A stretch of 64,000 bases of DNA from Catonia carolina (lineage: Eukaryota; Arthropoda; Insecta; Hemiptera; Achilidae). The DNA is taken from assembly GCA_035578175.1 (NCBI GenBank), contig JAQMRL010000042.1, forward strand, positions 856,560-920,559. The letters are read 5' to 3'. The notes beneath the pieces are model-generated. The model did not search any database and had not been told where the DNA came from. It saw only the letters and a list, made by a program, of their open reading frames with translations. This document shows positions 45,636 to 58,879 of this stretch, piece after piece. The position numbers were made by a program, and so were the translations under genes. The stretch's first letter is position 1. Each line of letters starts with the position of its first letter.

Positions 45636-46656
<1,021 letters not shown>

Positions 46657-47205
46657 TTTTTTTTTTTTAGCCCTGGACCAAACAGATAGAGTGCAATTAA
46701 AATAACGTTCCACGTGCCCGTTTTGGGTATCATGTCTATCGGTAACGCAATATAAGTTGACGATCGTCAGCGAGAGTAAGACTGGACTTCCGTGGTGGGT
46801 GGTGTGTGGTGGGGTGGGGTGGGGTGGAAGTGGTATTATATGTGCTTTTCTAAATACATCATAGCACAGACAGCTCTAACCATCACATCATGTTCTAGTT
46901 TTACGCTTCTTACATTGATACATGTGTTATGTTTACAACTATGTCGTTTTATAAACATCCCATTGTATTATTTATTGATTCACTATAATTATTATTATCC
47001 TAAATAATAAACATTCATTCTAAATAAGCCATAATAACGGGTGATTCAAAAAGAGCGCCGGTTTTTAAACGGGTGGTAAATTTTTGTTTATCGGTTGGCA
47101 ACATTGTTTGACCACATTTCTATTTTGGAGAACATTCCGATTGACGATTCAGTTGTAGTTTTTTTCGTGTTCGCAGTGTAGTACTCTCGCAGTCTGTGTC
47201 TAACC

Positions 47206-47730
47206 ATGGAGAAGTTTACTATTGCGCAACGAGTGTTAATCGTCAAAACATTTTACCAGAGTGGAGAGAGTTATGCGGCTACTGTCAGGCGACTTTGCGG
47301 TACTCTAGGACGTAATGAAGCACCGAATGAATCAACAGTTCGCAGGCTCATGAAAATGTTTTTTGAGACGGGTTCAACAGTCGACCTTAAAAGTTCTGGA
47401 CGTCGTCGTTCTGGCCAAACTGAGCAGAACGTTGCGTTGGTTCGTGACAGTGTGGCTGTTAACCCAGCAAATTAGGGAGTTTTTGTGGCGTCATTTGGAT
47501 GGAATGGACATTGACGAGTTGTGGTTTCAGCAGGATGGTGCCACCTGTCACGCTGCACGAGAAACAATGTTGTTGCTCCGTGAACGGTTCCAGGATCGCA
47601 TCATTTCTCGTAATTCCGACCATCAATGGCTACCAAGGTCGTGTGACTTGACGCCTTGTGACTTTCCTCTTTGGGGTCATCTGAAGTCATTGGTGTATGC
47701 CAATAAACCCCCGAAACATCAATGACTTGA
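47206..47730 (+). pseudogene. Mariner transposase remnant, 41-residue D-D spacing
   Basis: MEKFTIAQRVLIVKTFYQSG and ESTVRRLMKMFFETGSTVDL form an N-terminal DNA-binding part (DUF4817/HTH-like). At about 47470 the middle is deleted and a second frame follows: REFLWRHLDGMDIDELWFQQ then DGATCHAARETM and SCDLTPCDFPLWGHLKSLVY. I count 41 residues between the Asp of QQD and the Asp of PCD, the DD41D spacing described for the rosa subfamily. The first catalytic Asp is lost in the deletion. Confidence 0.85.
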
Positions 47731-49811
47731 AGGAGGAAATTCGACGGTTTATCGGGCAAATGGAAGTCGAAACTTGTCGTGCAGTGATATCCAATTTCAT
47801 GGACAGAGTTGATGCGTGCCAGCGCAGTAGAGGAGGACACATGCATGACATCATTTTTCATACATAAAATCGAAAGGAAAGATGAACTTGTTGATGTATT
47901 TATTTTCAGTTTTTCAATAAAATAAATCTCTTAATTTGATATATCAAAACCGGCGCTCTTTTTGAATCACCTGTAACGTCTAAGTTGAAATACGTTACTG
48001 TGGGTTTTTGTTTCATATCTGGCGCTGCATTTTGTTTGTGTTAATGCTTAACTTTGTTCACTGTAAGCTGTCGCTATCTGGCGTTTTTCTGTTTATCTAT
48101 TCTGGCCTGATTTGAATAATATTTTTCTGTCGACTAATTGTACTATCTTCCTGGTTTAAACGTGCACTCTTGTTTGTGAAGTGATATGGTACGGTAGTCG
48201 TCTATGACCTTTAAAATGTTGCCGATTTGCAAATTTCTTTCTTTTACTTAAAGAATGTTTTTTTATACTTTAATGCTGTATTATGATGGTTACTGAAGTT
48301 TAATTGCATTATCTACTGTTTTAAATTATGTTTATCTTTTGTTTTTCTTTAAACTTATTATGCTACGTAATTATTTTAAGTCTTTTCCGGGTCGGCGTTT
48401 AATTATGGTTCAAGTTTTTTTTGGCTTCGTAGCCCCAAATTTATTTTGGGTAAGTTCTCTTTTGTTTTGCTGTCGAATATTTCTGGAGATTGCGCTTGTC
48501 AATTCTGTTTAACTGTAAATTTTAAATTTTGAATCGAGTTATTTTGGTTTTGGCCTTGTTCGATTCTTGCCTTGTTTTTTTGTCTGATTGTTTGCCTACA
48601 CCTTTTAACCTTGTGTGGGTTTCCGTTAAGGTGTAGGGCAATTTAATCTTTTGTACTTACCTTTTGTTTTTTTTACCTTTGACCTATGTTGACCGCAATC
48701 TGTAGAAGTATTCTTTGGTCTAATTCTTTCTTTTGATTTGGTTCATTTTGTTACTTTTCTTTTCGAAGTGTTACCTTTTTCGGTTTTGACGTTAGTCGTT
48801 TTTTGTCCAGGGTTCGACTCTGGGGTTCTATTCTGTGAGATTCTGCTTTGGGAACGTTTCCGTTATGGAAGATCCTACTGCATGAGAAGCCTACTCTAGT
48901 TTTGGATAACTGTTTCGGATAGTCTTGGATAGCAATGCCATTCTGCTTGTTTGGAGCCACCTGGGTTTGATTCTCGACGTTTTCTGTTCTATAATTTTGT
49001 TTCTGCTATCTGGTATGTGTCATTAAATATTTTATAAAATGTGTTTTTCGGGCTATATCGACGATTTCTACTTGACTGCGTCTATGCAGGTCAGGTAGGG
49101 CTTCCTGTACTATGCATGTCGCGAAATGAAAATGGTCAACGAATGAACTTGTTTAAAATTTAAATTAAATTTTTTTAATATTAAAAAACCGTTAACAAGT
49201 TTTCTTTCTCATAAGTAATTTCATTAATCTAGAATCTTGTTTTTTTTATATATAAAATCTTTTTTACGAAATATTGTTTTTCTTATAAAATTTTTTTTTA
49301 TAATTTAAAAGGCTACCATGGTATGCACATATAAATAAATATAATATTAAAATAAAATTTGATGCTATGCTACTCCGGAACAATGAACTAATTCTATTTT
49401 TTTAAAAAAAAAAAATATTTTTTTACCTTTAAATTTTCTGTATCTATGAATTTTCAGTATAAATAGTATCAGTTTTAAGTGAACTTAAAGCGATAGCTTT
49501 TAAAATTTAGTTATTCATTGAACATTGTATTTTATATTTAAATTTTTTTAATTTTTTTTTTAAAATAATTTTTGCCTGAAGATAATCCATTTAGGTATTT
49601 TGTTTGTCTCAAATTTAATTATGTCTATATAATAATTTTACTGTATTTCCAAACTTCTTGGATTCATTGTGTAATTAATTTTTTTGAATTTTGTGTTTTT
49701 CTTAAGTAATAACAATCATATGCAACAACATCTTGTTTTTTTTTGGTTTCCTTGTGTTTTGTCAACCCCTGAGCCAACCTATTATTGTGAATAGAGGGGG
49801 AGGTGACAAAG

Positions 49812-49829
49812 TGGTAGGCAGAAGCGCGG
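49812..49829 (+). promoter_or_regulatory. Putative primer-binding site
   Basis: TGGTAGGCAGAAGCGCGG begins three bases after the LTR's terminal CA. TGG start and position fit a tRNA primer site. tRNA not identified. Confidence 0.5.
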
Positions 49830-50128
49830 TTACGATTTTGAACGCTGAGTTGGTGCAGCGGTTCAATAGCTGTCCTGTTTGTGATAGCCCTTGGTTCACT
49901 GTGTTTTTTTGTTCGGACGTGTCACCGCCTGTGTGGGTGTGTGTATGTTGCTCACGTTTTCTTTATATAATTATTTATTTTTCTGTTTATAATTTTGTTG
50001 TTGCACATGGTACAATTATATTTGTTATTTATTAGACAAAAATTTACGTGTTCGTTGAACATTTTCCGTATCAGCCGTGTTAGGGTGGCTGGTAAGGGCC
50101 TCCCTTTTGTGTTCTGTTTTCTTGTGTT

Positions 50129-50437
50129 TTGCTGGCAAATATGGAGCCCATTGGCCCCAGCCTGGGTGTTGACCATCTTTTAAAAGATGATATATTATTC
50201 GAATTACGTAGTCGCGGTGTCAAAGTAGAAGGAACCGTATCCGAGTTGAGAGTCAAACTCAGGCGTGTACTTGCGCTAAATATTATTCAAAATGCTGAAT
50301 ATTTAAATGTACTGCCTCTCGATAAAGAATTACAACTTCTGACTTTGAGAGTACATAGTTTTTTACAAGAAATTGAGAACATTGAAACACCATTTTCAAT
50401 GAGATTTTATAACGGTTTGTGCCAAAAAAAACGTTGA
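50129..50437 (+). pseudogene. gag-like N-terminal fragment with SAP-like motif
   Basis: Opens MLANMEPIGPSLGVDHLLKD, then DILFELRSRGVKVEGTVSEL followed by RVKLRRVLAL, and ends GLCQKKR stop after about 102 codons. 'l..deL..ELr.RGv...GtvseLR..Lr' is a SAP-like segment found at the start of some insect LTR-element Gag proteins. Only this start survives before the A-run and the inverted LTR. Confidence 0.55.
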
Positions 50438-52306
50438 CAAAAAAAAAAAAAAAAAAAAAAAAAACTTTGTCACCTCCCCCTCTATTCACAATAATAGGTT
50501 GGCTCAGGGGTTGACAAAACACAAGGAAACCAAAAAAAAACAAGATGTTGTTGCATATGATTGTTATTACTTAAGAAAAACACAAAATTCAAAAAAATTA
50601 ATTACACAATGAATCCAAGAAGTTTGGAAATACAGTAAAATTATTATATAGACATAATTAAATTTGAGACAAACAAAATACCTAAATGGATTATCTTCAG
50701 GCAAAAATTATTTTAAAAAAAAAATTAAAAAAAATTTAAATATAAAATACAATGTTCAATGAATAACTAAATTTTAAAAGCTATCGCTTTAAGTTCACTT
50801 AAAACTGATACTATTTATACTGAAAATTCATAGATACAGAAAATTTAAAGGTAAAAAAATATTTTTTTTTTTAAAAAAAATAGAATTAGTTCATTGTTCC
50901 GGAGTAGCATAGCATCAAATTTTATTTTAATATTATATTTATTTATATGTGCATACCATGGTAGCCTTTTAAATTATTAAAAAAATTTTATAAGAAAAAC
51001 AATATTTTGTAAAAAAAATTTTATATATAAAAAACACAAGATTCTAGATTAATGAAATTACTTATGAGAAAGAAAACTTGTTAACGGTTTTTTAATATTA
51101 AAAAAAATTTAATTTTAATTTTAAACAAGTTCATTCGTTGACCATTTTCATTTCGCGACATGCATAGTACAGGAAGCCCTACCTGACCTGCATAGACGCA
51201 GTCAAGTAGAAATCGTCGATATAGCCCGAAAAACACATTTATAAAATAATTAATGACACATACCGGATTGCAGAAACAAAATTATAGAACAGAAAACGTC
51301 GAGAATCAAACCCAGGTGGCTCCAAACAAGCAGAATGGCACTGCTATCCAAGACTATCCGAAACAGTTATCCAAAACTAGAGTAGGCTTCTCATACAGTA
51401 GGATCTTCCATAACGGAAACGTTCCCAAAGCAGAATCTCACAGAATAGAACCCCAGAGTCGAACCCTGGACAAAAACCAACTAACGTCAAAAGCGAAAAA
51501 GGTAACACTTCGAAAAGAAAAATAACAAAATGAACCAAATCAAAAGAAAGAATTAGACCAAAGAATACTTCTACAGATTGCGGTCAACATAGGTCAAAGG
51601 TAAAAAAAACAAAAGGTAAGTACAAAAGATTAAATTGCCCTACACCTTAACGGAAACCCACACAAGGTTAAAAGGTGTAGGCAATCAGACGAAAAAACAA
51701 GGCAAGAATCGAACCAGGCCAAAACCAAAATAACTCGATTCAAAATTTAAAATTTACAGTTAAACAGAATTGACAAGCGCAATCTCCAGAAATATTCGAC
51801 AGCAAAACAAAAGAGAACTTACCCAAAATAAATTTGGGGCTACGAAGCCAAAAAAAACTTGAACCATAATTAAACGCCGACCCGGAAAAGACTTAAAATA
51901 ATTACGTAGCATAATAAGTTTAAAGAAAAACAAAAGATAAACATAATTTAAAACAGTAGATAATGCAATTAAACTTCAGTAACCATCATAATACAGCATT
52001 AAAGTATAAAAAAACATTCTTTAAGTAAAAGAAAGAAATTTGCAAATCGGCAACATTTTAAAGGTCATAGACGACTACCGTACCATATCACTTCACAAAC
52101 AAGAGTGCACGTTTAAACCAGGAAGATAGTACAATTAGTCGACAGAAAAATATTATTCAAATCAGGCCAGAATAGATAAACAGAAAAACGCCAGATAGCG
52201 ACAGCTTACAGTGAACAAAGTTAAGCATTAACACAAACAAAATGCAGCGCCAGATATGAAACAAAAACCCACAGTAACGTATTTCAACTTAGACGTTACA
52301 CACCCT

Positions 52307-53759
52307 ATATATTTAGTATCCGTTTTGGTCATCACCAGTAAACTGAATTAGTGCACTCTTGACATTTGTAGTGATAGACTAGTTATTCGGTGAGTTCCAT
52401 CGATGCGAGCTTATTATCGCGAGTAATAGGCTAGTTTTACGGTAATATCAAAATGTTATCGTATTGTTTTAGGGTTTTCATATTTCATTATTTTTAGTAA
52501 AGTTATGGTTAAATTGCGATTGAATTTTAAACAACTTACTTTGTTTAAATGATTACATTACTCGATACTTATTTAGTGTTGGGGGTGATGAAGTGTTAGT
52601 GTATTAGTTAAGTGTGTGGTGGTGGTGGTTGATAGATGATAGTGTTGTGTAAGTAGGATAGATAGTATTGTTCAATGCGGTAGTCAAATGGTTTAATGAC
52701 TCTTACATCTGCTTCGGTTCGTTAAAATGGTGGGATCTATTACCACCCGGATACAAAAGACGCGATGTGACTTCGGCGCGCACATTAGGCGTATTGCTTA
52801 GCTCGTTAAGGAATAGGAAGGCTTGTTGGATAGAAAGGAACACATACGGGTAAATAATACTGCTGTCATCTAATAGTGTAACAGTACTTACTCTGTTTTG
52901 AGTGCGCAGATTTCCCAGGATGCTTCGATTCGTGAATGCCGTTGTAGAAAACGCTGAATGTTCGACTATATCTGTACAGATTTTACACAATAGACAAAGG
53001 CACGTTAAATATACACATAAAGCACTGTTAACACTTGGATAACTGCAGTTATTATAGCGATTTACAAGTTCGAAACACAGGATTGCACAGGTTACACAAT
53101 GTCCGGTAATTACTCGAAGAAATAACATGAATTGTTAGTAAATAAATGTAAGCGCGTTCACAAATAAAGCATCGTTGCTTGGGGCCGTAAATAACGTGTT
53201 GACGGCTACGTGAGGTTGGAAGATCCAACGCGTTGAACTGCAAATGACGCCAGCTCTCGACGGCTGAGAACGTCCGTGAAAGCACAACCGTACCGTATGC
53301 TGGTTTGCCAGGAACTGAGAAGGGATTTTAGGAAGAAGGAACAATGGCGAAGCGAACTCAAGAAATTAAATCTAATTTTGCTATTGGCTGGGCGCGAGCC
53401 ACGTCACGAAGGATCACACATGCGTAGAACTAATCGATGAGACAATCAATGTAAGATCAATAAAAAGCGGATGTACTCGCGGGAAAGATTTATTCTGGAA
53501 GTTTCGACGGCGCGCGGTATTTGAAACTATAGTAATACTGAACAAGTATACTGTCCTCTCCTCCCACCGCATTATAGGCGCAATCGTCAACTTATATCGC
53601 GTTACCTATAATTGTATTTGTTTAGAAAGAATAATTCCAATGCAGTGAGAACAGTGTGACTGAATGAAAGTGTAGATTAATCACTTTTTACCATCAACCC
53701 CCCAACATGTTGTATGTTGTGTAATTCATTTAATCTGGTTTGTTTGTTGTTCCCAACAG
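52307..53759. other. Intron 2 segment, higher GC, no firm gene
   Basis: CpG is more frequent between about 52680 and 53570 than in neighbours. A - strand ORF of 141 codons (52703-53128) is the longest here but matches nothing I recognise and its Cys/Leu-rich composition is not convincing. A 24-bp segment at 53583-53606 is inverted relative to 46741-46764. Confidence 0.4.
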
Positions 53760-53852
53760 GAGGTGAAAGTAGAGCGAGAAGACTTAATCAGTGATGGAAC
53801 CTCTCAATCGGATCCGAATGCGTCTGGTTTTGAGTTTGTGCATGTGGAACAG
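53760..53852 (+). CDS. Coding exon 3 of host gene
   Basis: Acceptor TTGTTCCCAACAG, donor GTAATG. 93 nt, phase 0 at both ends, 31 codons: EVKVEREDLISDGTSQSDPN then ASGFEFVHVEQ. It is a paralogue of exon 2, 23 kb upstream. Acidic, with an SxSDPN-like spacer; no known domain. The frame stays open into the intron to 54052, but the GTAATG donor and paralogy fix the end at 53852. Confidence 0.8.
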
Positions 53853-54351
53853 GTAATGAACCAGTCGATTCAACACTTTCTGTTTAGGCCATTTTCACCT
53901 GGGGTATTAAGTTTTTGGCTTGCCACGCTAGTTATTGTTGAAATTGGCCGCGGTTGTCTTGTTCTGATCGTATTTGAATTTTACTGCTTGTCATATTGGT
54001 GTACGGTGTATCTCGCTTCATTAATCTCTCATCCTTCCCCTCCACCTGCTTAACCCATGTCCGTTTCGCTTGATCACTTACGCAACTGAATTCATCACGG
54101 ACAGATGCATCCTTCGACTGAGGCTATGTATTCGGCGTAAGTATCTGACGGGGGTACTTGGCAATCGCTAATGTGTTCCAATCGAGGCTTTAAATGTTAA
54201 CTGTGCATATACGTGTTTATGTATAATACAGGGTTATTCTAAATGATGGACCCAATTTTATAAATTCGTATTTATTTAAGCGTTAATTCAAAATGAACAA
54301 TGAATACACAATTAGAACGAGGAAGTTTGAAAGTTTTACACACTTAAAAAA

Positions 54352-55286
54352 TCTGGTGTGAAACACTCACACAACTTTCTCTTGCCAATGCAAATAATTA
54401 ATAATAAACCTAACATTATTAATAAAATATTAGAAATAAACAAAACACTAACCTCAAAAACATAACCTTATTTTAATCATGAGTGAATGACGCAAAATGA
54501 CAATCGAACTCAGTTTGGCTTAAAAATACGGAAAATCACGCTTTCACGCTAAACTAGGCTCTGTAGAGAAAAATGCTTTAAACAAAAGTTGTAGATCTTT
54601 TAATTTTCTATAAATTTAATTATATACTTTTTTGTCGTAAAATGCATACTAAGACCGAAATGTTAAAAAAACAGAAAATCGCAAATTACCGCTAAACTAA
54701 GCGTTATTCAAAAAAATGTTTGAAATAAAAGTTGTAGAATTTTACATTCTCTACAACTTTTATTATATAACGTTTTGCGCTAAAATGCATATTAAAGCCG
54801 CAATCTTAAAAAGAAAATGTTTTTACGTAAAAACAGCCTCACGCAGAATTTCAGCAAACATGGCGCCTCTACCCTATATTGTAGAGCATAAAAAATGTAG
54901 TAAACCAGGCGATTTTAAAAAAAATCGTAGGACTAGTTTTTGAGAAAATCGCAAAAAAGTGAAAAATTATACGAATAAACTACTACTTCCGGTTGACCGA
55001 TTTTGATGAAAATGTTCGTGTCGGGTCCGGTAGTGATATGTAACTGAAGTTTCAAGTTTCAAGTTCGTACGATGTTCCGTTCTTGAGATATTCTGTTCAC
55101 ACACACACGCACGCACGCACGCACGCACACGCACACACACACACACACACAGACCAATCGCTAAAAACATGTTTTTTGGGTTCAGGGGGTCTGAAAACGT
55201 ATAGATCCGGTGAAAACTTGATTTCGAAAAATCTACATGAAAACAATACTTTCCTTCCTATATATTCATATAGGCAAGAGAAAGTA
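54352..55286 (+). mobile_element. Family A copy 14
   Basis: Complete copy with a mixed (CA)/(CG)n tract (55100-55151); about 60 bp of interior (CGATTTTTCTCACG region) is deleted near 54667. The undisturbed right arm of the host element shows an A-run target and no TSD. Confidence 0.85.
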
Positions 55287-55489
55287 AAAAATGTTGAATG
55301 TGTCCCCCTTGTGCTGCACAGTAAACATCTAAGCAAAAGCCAAACTCACCCTACACACGAGAAAGCTTATCTCCAGTTATTGAGTGCACCGCAGCAGTGA
55401 TACGATTCCGCAGATCGGCCCCCTGAATTGGGCGGCGGTAGTTGCAGAAACGGCTGCTAGAGTTCTCGCACTAATGGGCTGCCAGTCGC

Positions 55490-55990
55490 CATTGCATTGG
55501 AACATGAAAGAGACTCGCCAAAGATAAATGTGTTCTGGCCTTATCTCATACAAAGGTTTATGGACCATTTTTTTCACGGAAATAACTGTGACCGGAATTA
55601 CATAACTGGACATGCTGGAACGATGGCTGTTCCAAGTTATGGAAGATTCACAGGACTTCATTTTCCAATAATATGTAGAGCTCCGCTTCATTGGCACCTC
55701 GATGTTTGAGACTTTTGGAATTAGTCCGTTCCTTTGCGCTGGATAGGACGCAAGGGAAATGAAGACCTAACTCTACAGTAAATACTAGCCATCGAGATCT
55801 CCTGATCTCACCCCATGTGACTATTTCTTATGGGGTTGATGTCAACAAAGCAGTTTACATCCCACTTTTACCAATAACTCTGGCGGATCTGCGGAACTGT
55901 ATCACTGCTGCAATAACAGGAGATACACTTTCTCGTATGTAGGGCGAGTTTGGCTTTCGTTTAAATGTTTGCCGTGCAGCACAAGGGGGA
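55490..55990 (+). pseudogene. Mariner transposase C-terminal remnant
   Basis: Shifting frames give ERDSPKINVFW, RWLFQVMEDSQDFIF, APLHWHLDV, then RSPDLTPCDYFLWG and an in-frame stop. The catalytic Asp expected after IFQQ is scrambled by an indel. 'MEDSQDFIFQ...PHWH...V' and 'SPDLTPCD(F/Y)FLWG' mark the DDE C-terminal half of a mariner transposase related to, but distinct from, that at 47206. Multiple stops and shifts. Confidence 0.75.
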
Positions 55991-56449
55991 CACATTGAAC
56001 ATTTTATACGTGTGTAAAAGAAACTTTGAAACTTCCTCTTTATATATTGTGTGTTCATTGTTCATTTTGAATTTATGCTTAAATAAATACGAGTTTATAA
56101 AATTGGGTCCATCATTTAGAATAACCCTGTATTGTGTTTGTGTATGCTTTGTAAATGTGCCCATATTATTAATGTGTTCTTCACCGGCCGGCAATTATGT
56201 GCGATAAAGGACTTGATGCTATTTCGTTTTGTAACAAGTAAGCGTGGATGTTTATGTTTGTGACGCTTAATTTAGTTGTTCAAGTGGTCGTTTCCCCCTA
56301 TGTTATTTGTGTTGCTATGTTTTTCCTTGCCGTGCTACTTTGTGTTATTTCTCTTACAAATTAGCGAATGGTCTTCTTGTACATGGACCCCCTCGTAAAT
56401 ACGTACCGTACTGGTCCTCCTTCAAACATATTATTCAAGGCACACATTA

Positions 56450-57396
56450 TTACTTTCTCTTGCCTATATTAATATATAGGAAGGAAAGTATTGTTTTCAT
56501 GTCGATTTTTCGAAATCGAGTTTTCACCGGATCTATACGTTTTCAGACCCCCTGAACCCACACAAACATGTTTTTAGCGATTGGTCTGTGTGTGTGTGTG
56601 TGTCTGTGTGTCTGTGTGTGAACAGAATATCTCAAGAACGAAACATCGTACGAACTTGAAACTTGAAACTTAAGTTACATACTACTACCGGACGCGACAT
56701 GAACATTTTCATCAAAATCGGTCAACCGGAAGTAGTAGTTTATTCGTATAATTTTTCAGTTTTTTGCGATTTTCTCAAAAACTGGTCCTACAATTTTTTT
56801 TTAAATCGCCTATTTTACTCAATTTTTTATTCTCTACAAGATAGGGTAGGCGCCATGTTTGCTGAAATTCTCGGTGAGGCTGTTTTCACGTAAAAACGTT
56901 GTTTTTTTAAGATTACGGCTTTAATATAAATTTTAGCGCAAAAACTTATATAATAAAAGTTGTAGAGAATTTAAAAACCTACAACTTTTATTTCAAACAT
57001 TTTTTTGTATAACGCTTAGTTTAGCGGTAATTTGCGATTTTCTGTTTTTTTTCTCACGAAAACGTGAGAAAAATCGATTTTTTTAACATTTCGGCCTTAG
57101 TATGCATTTTACGACAAAAGTGTATATAATTAAATTTATAGAAAATTAAAAGATCTACAACTTTTGTTTAGAGCATTTTTCTCTACAGAGCCTAGTTTAG
57201 CGTGAAAGCGTGATTTTCTGTATTTTTAAGCCAAATTGAGTTCGATTGTCATATTGCGTCATTCACTCATCATTAAAATAAGGTTATGTTTTTGAGGTTA
57301 GTTTTTGTTCATTTCTAATGTTTTAATACTAATGTTAGGTTTATTGTTAATTATTTGCATTGGCAAGAGAAAGTTGTGTGAGTGTTTCACACCAGA
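56450..57396 (-). mobile_element. Family A copy 15
   Basis: Complete reverse copy. The (TG)n tract is interrupted by TCTG (56587-56619). The stem-loop has an A-to-T change (TATATTAATATATAGG) that keeps pairing. It ends 14 bp before Tigger copy 3. Confidence 0.88.
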
Positions 57397-57410
57397 TTTT
57401 TCATTATATA

Positions 57411-58864
57411 CAGTAAAATTTCTCTATAGCGGAATTGAAGGGACCATGAGATAACGCCGCTATAAAGAGAGTTCCGTTATAGAGAGAGCGAGTAATTAAC
57501 GTTGGGAGGGAAGTTGGATTTCTAATTTTTCTGTACAAAATAACTTATATACGTATGTGAATGGTGCGTGGAATAAGTTTTTGAAAAACTACTGAATAGA
57601 TAATTTTATGACGAATGTTTAATACAGTAGATTACTTCAATACAGTGAGATATTTAAATTAATTACCTACATAAAGTATAGGTTATTAACTTAACAAGAA
57701 ATTTGGATACAAACTGGTTTTATTAGATGTTGCGTTACTAATGTTTGTTGTTTAGGTCAACAGCCGAAAGGCTGGTTTGAACCTCTAGAGGTTTTACTAA
57801 GTAAAACGAGGAGTGAGGTGGTTTACCATTGCCTTCCTCACTGAATGGAAAAGTATGCTTATCAGCATGCCGGGCCCTCTGAAAAGTACATATTTTCCAC
57901 TCTGAAAATGACACCTTCACTTCATTCACCACAGGGTCTGGCTGTACAATGAAATTCATTACTTTCAGAGGAGATAACTCTGATTAGTGTCACAGTACAC
58001 CTCTACCTCTTCTGTTCTTAAATGATTCAGTCATTTAATTGGCTGACCATGTGATAAGAAACAGAACTATTTATTTTAGCCCTGCAACGAACAGATTGAG
58101 TGTAAATAATTTGACACTCCACCTGTCTGTTATGGGCAGTAAAAATACTAATGTTTAACAATAGAATTTCACTTTTCGTATTGAACTTTTTTCAATAAGC
58201 ATTCATACAGTAGTACATACCGTAATAAATAGCCTAAAATTAATTAGCACTGAAACTCGGTTTTTACTGAATAGTAATAAACATAAGATACATACAATTA
58301 AAATCTCCTAAAACATAGGCTACACAAACACAAAAAAATACACAGTACAGTATATATTTTTTTGTTATTAAGGAAACAATGACTGTGAAGTACATTTCAT
58401 TTCGTAAAATAAGTTGTAAATTTTGTTTCGTTTTCAATTCATAAAACATGTCTTCAATCTCATTTTCAATGTTTAAAACTTGTAAATTTTCATTTACATA
58501 TTGGCAATGACAGTACGTTGAAACAACAAGAATAGCGTCTAGTGCTTGTTTACTTGAAGGGACAACATTTCTGTTTCCATTTCATCGTCATTCACTATCT
58601 TGCTCGTTGTTTTGGGCTAAGACATTTTCGATTATTGCATCATTGCCAACAACTGCTGAAGTGGCTAAGTCATTGTCTGCCCCTACATAGGCGTCTAAAT
58701 CCATATCCTGAAGATATTGTTTTGCCGCTATAGAGAGATTTTTGTGCCGCTATAACGAGAGTTAAATACATTATCGTAGTATACGACAGGGTCGGGGTCG
58801 GCAAATAATGCCGCTAAAGAGAGATTTCCGCTATAGAGAGTTCCGCAATAGAGAGATTTTACTG
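57411..58864 (-). mobile_element. Tigger/pogo-type transposon, copy of the 4856 element
   Basis: CAGTAAAATTTCTCTATAGC and GCAATAGAGAGATTTTACTG ends, TA flanks (57409-57410, 58865-58866). Collinear in reverse with 4856-6837 but without family A; instead it carries family B copy 5. On the - strand, 58350-58700 contains the same transposase C-terminal remnant and acidic tail as 5012-5362, including the shared frameshift. Confidence 0.87.
57747..58145 (-). mobile_element. Family B SINE copy 5, 11-bp TSD
   Basis: 399 bp from GTTGTTTAGGTCAACAGCCG to GTTATGGGCAGTAAAAA, flanked by exact TACTAATGTTT (57736-57746, 58146-58156). The orthologous site in the 4856 Tigger copy lacks it. Confidence 0.9.
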
Positions 58865-58879
58865 TATGTACATTATATA

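Larger units (their letters stand above)
47972..52300. mobile_element. 4.3-kb palindrome: two LTRs inverted around a gag stub
   Basis: Arms 47972-49811 and 50465-52300 are near-perfect inverted repeats of about 1.84 kb. The outer ends are TGTAACGTC and GACGTTACA (TG...CA), and the flank CACC is duplicated (47968-47971, 52301-52304), so integrase-type insertion of the whole palindrome is implied. The left arm reads LTR (to GACA 49808), AAG, then TGGTAGGCAGAAGCGCGG, a primer-site-like sequence, then a gag-like ORF. The right arm stops exactly after the same AAG (CTT 50465-50467) next to a long A-run (about 50439-50464). The arms differ at several sites. Confidence 0.85.
47037..52306 (+). mobile_element. 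rosa-like (DD41D) mariner derivative, split by inverted LTRs
   Basis: Left end ACGGGTGATTCAAAAAGAGC. The right end is split: CGGCGCTCTTTTTGAATCACC ends at 47971 and CT TA follows at 52305-52308, after the inverted-LTR insert (47972-52300 plus one CACC duplicate). Termini share about 26 bp inverted. Without the insert the element is about 0.94 kb and holds a broken transposase. Confidence 0.85.
54229..56129 (+). mobile_element. Mariner-type element with long inverted arms, split by family A
   Basis: Ends CAGGGTTATTCTAAATGATG, flanked by TA (54227-54228, 56130-56131). The inverted similarity does not stop at a TIR. Once family A copy 14 is removed, the left arm (54229-54350 plus 55287-55420) mirrors roughly the last 230-250 bp of the right side, including TGTCCCCCTTGTGCTGC. 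The 3' end of the transposase gene has thus been copied in inverted form to the left end. Confidence 0.8.

Noticed and set aside
51253..51525. 90-codon ORF resembling 48751-48960 on the opposite strand
   Set aside because: Both are in the inverted LTR arms; similarity is from the palindrome. Changes between arms alter residues freely and the left one is shorter, so coding is not supported.
52703..53128. 141-codon - strand ORF
   Set aside because: Longest ORF in intron 2, but no recognisable motif, Cys/Leu-biased composition, and no splice or repeat support.
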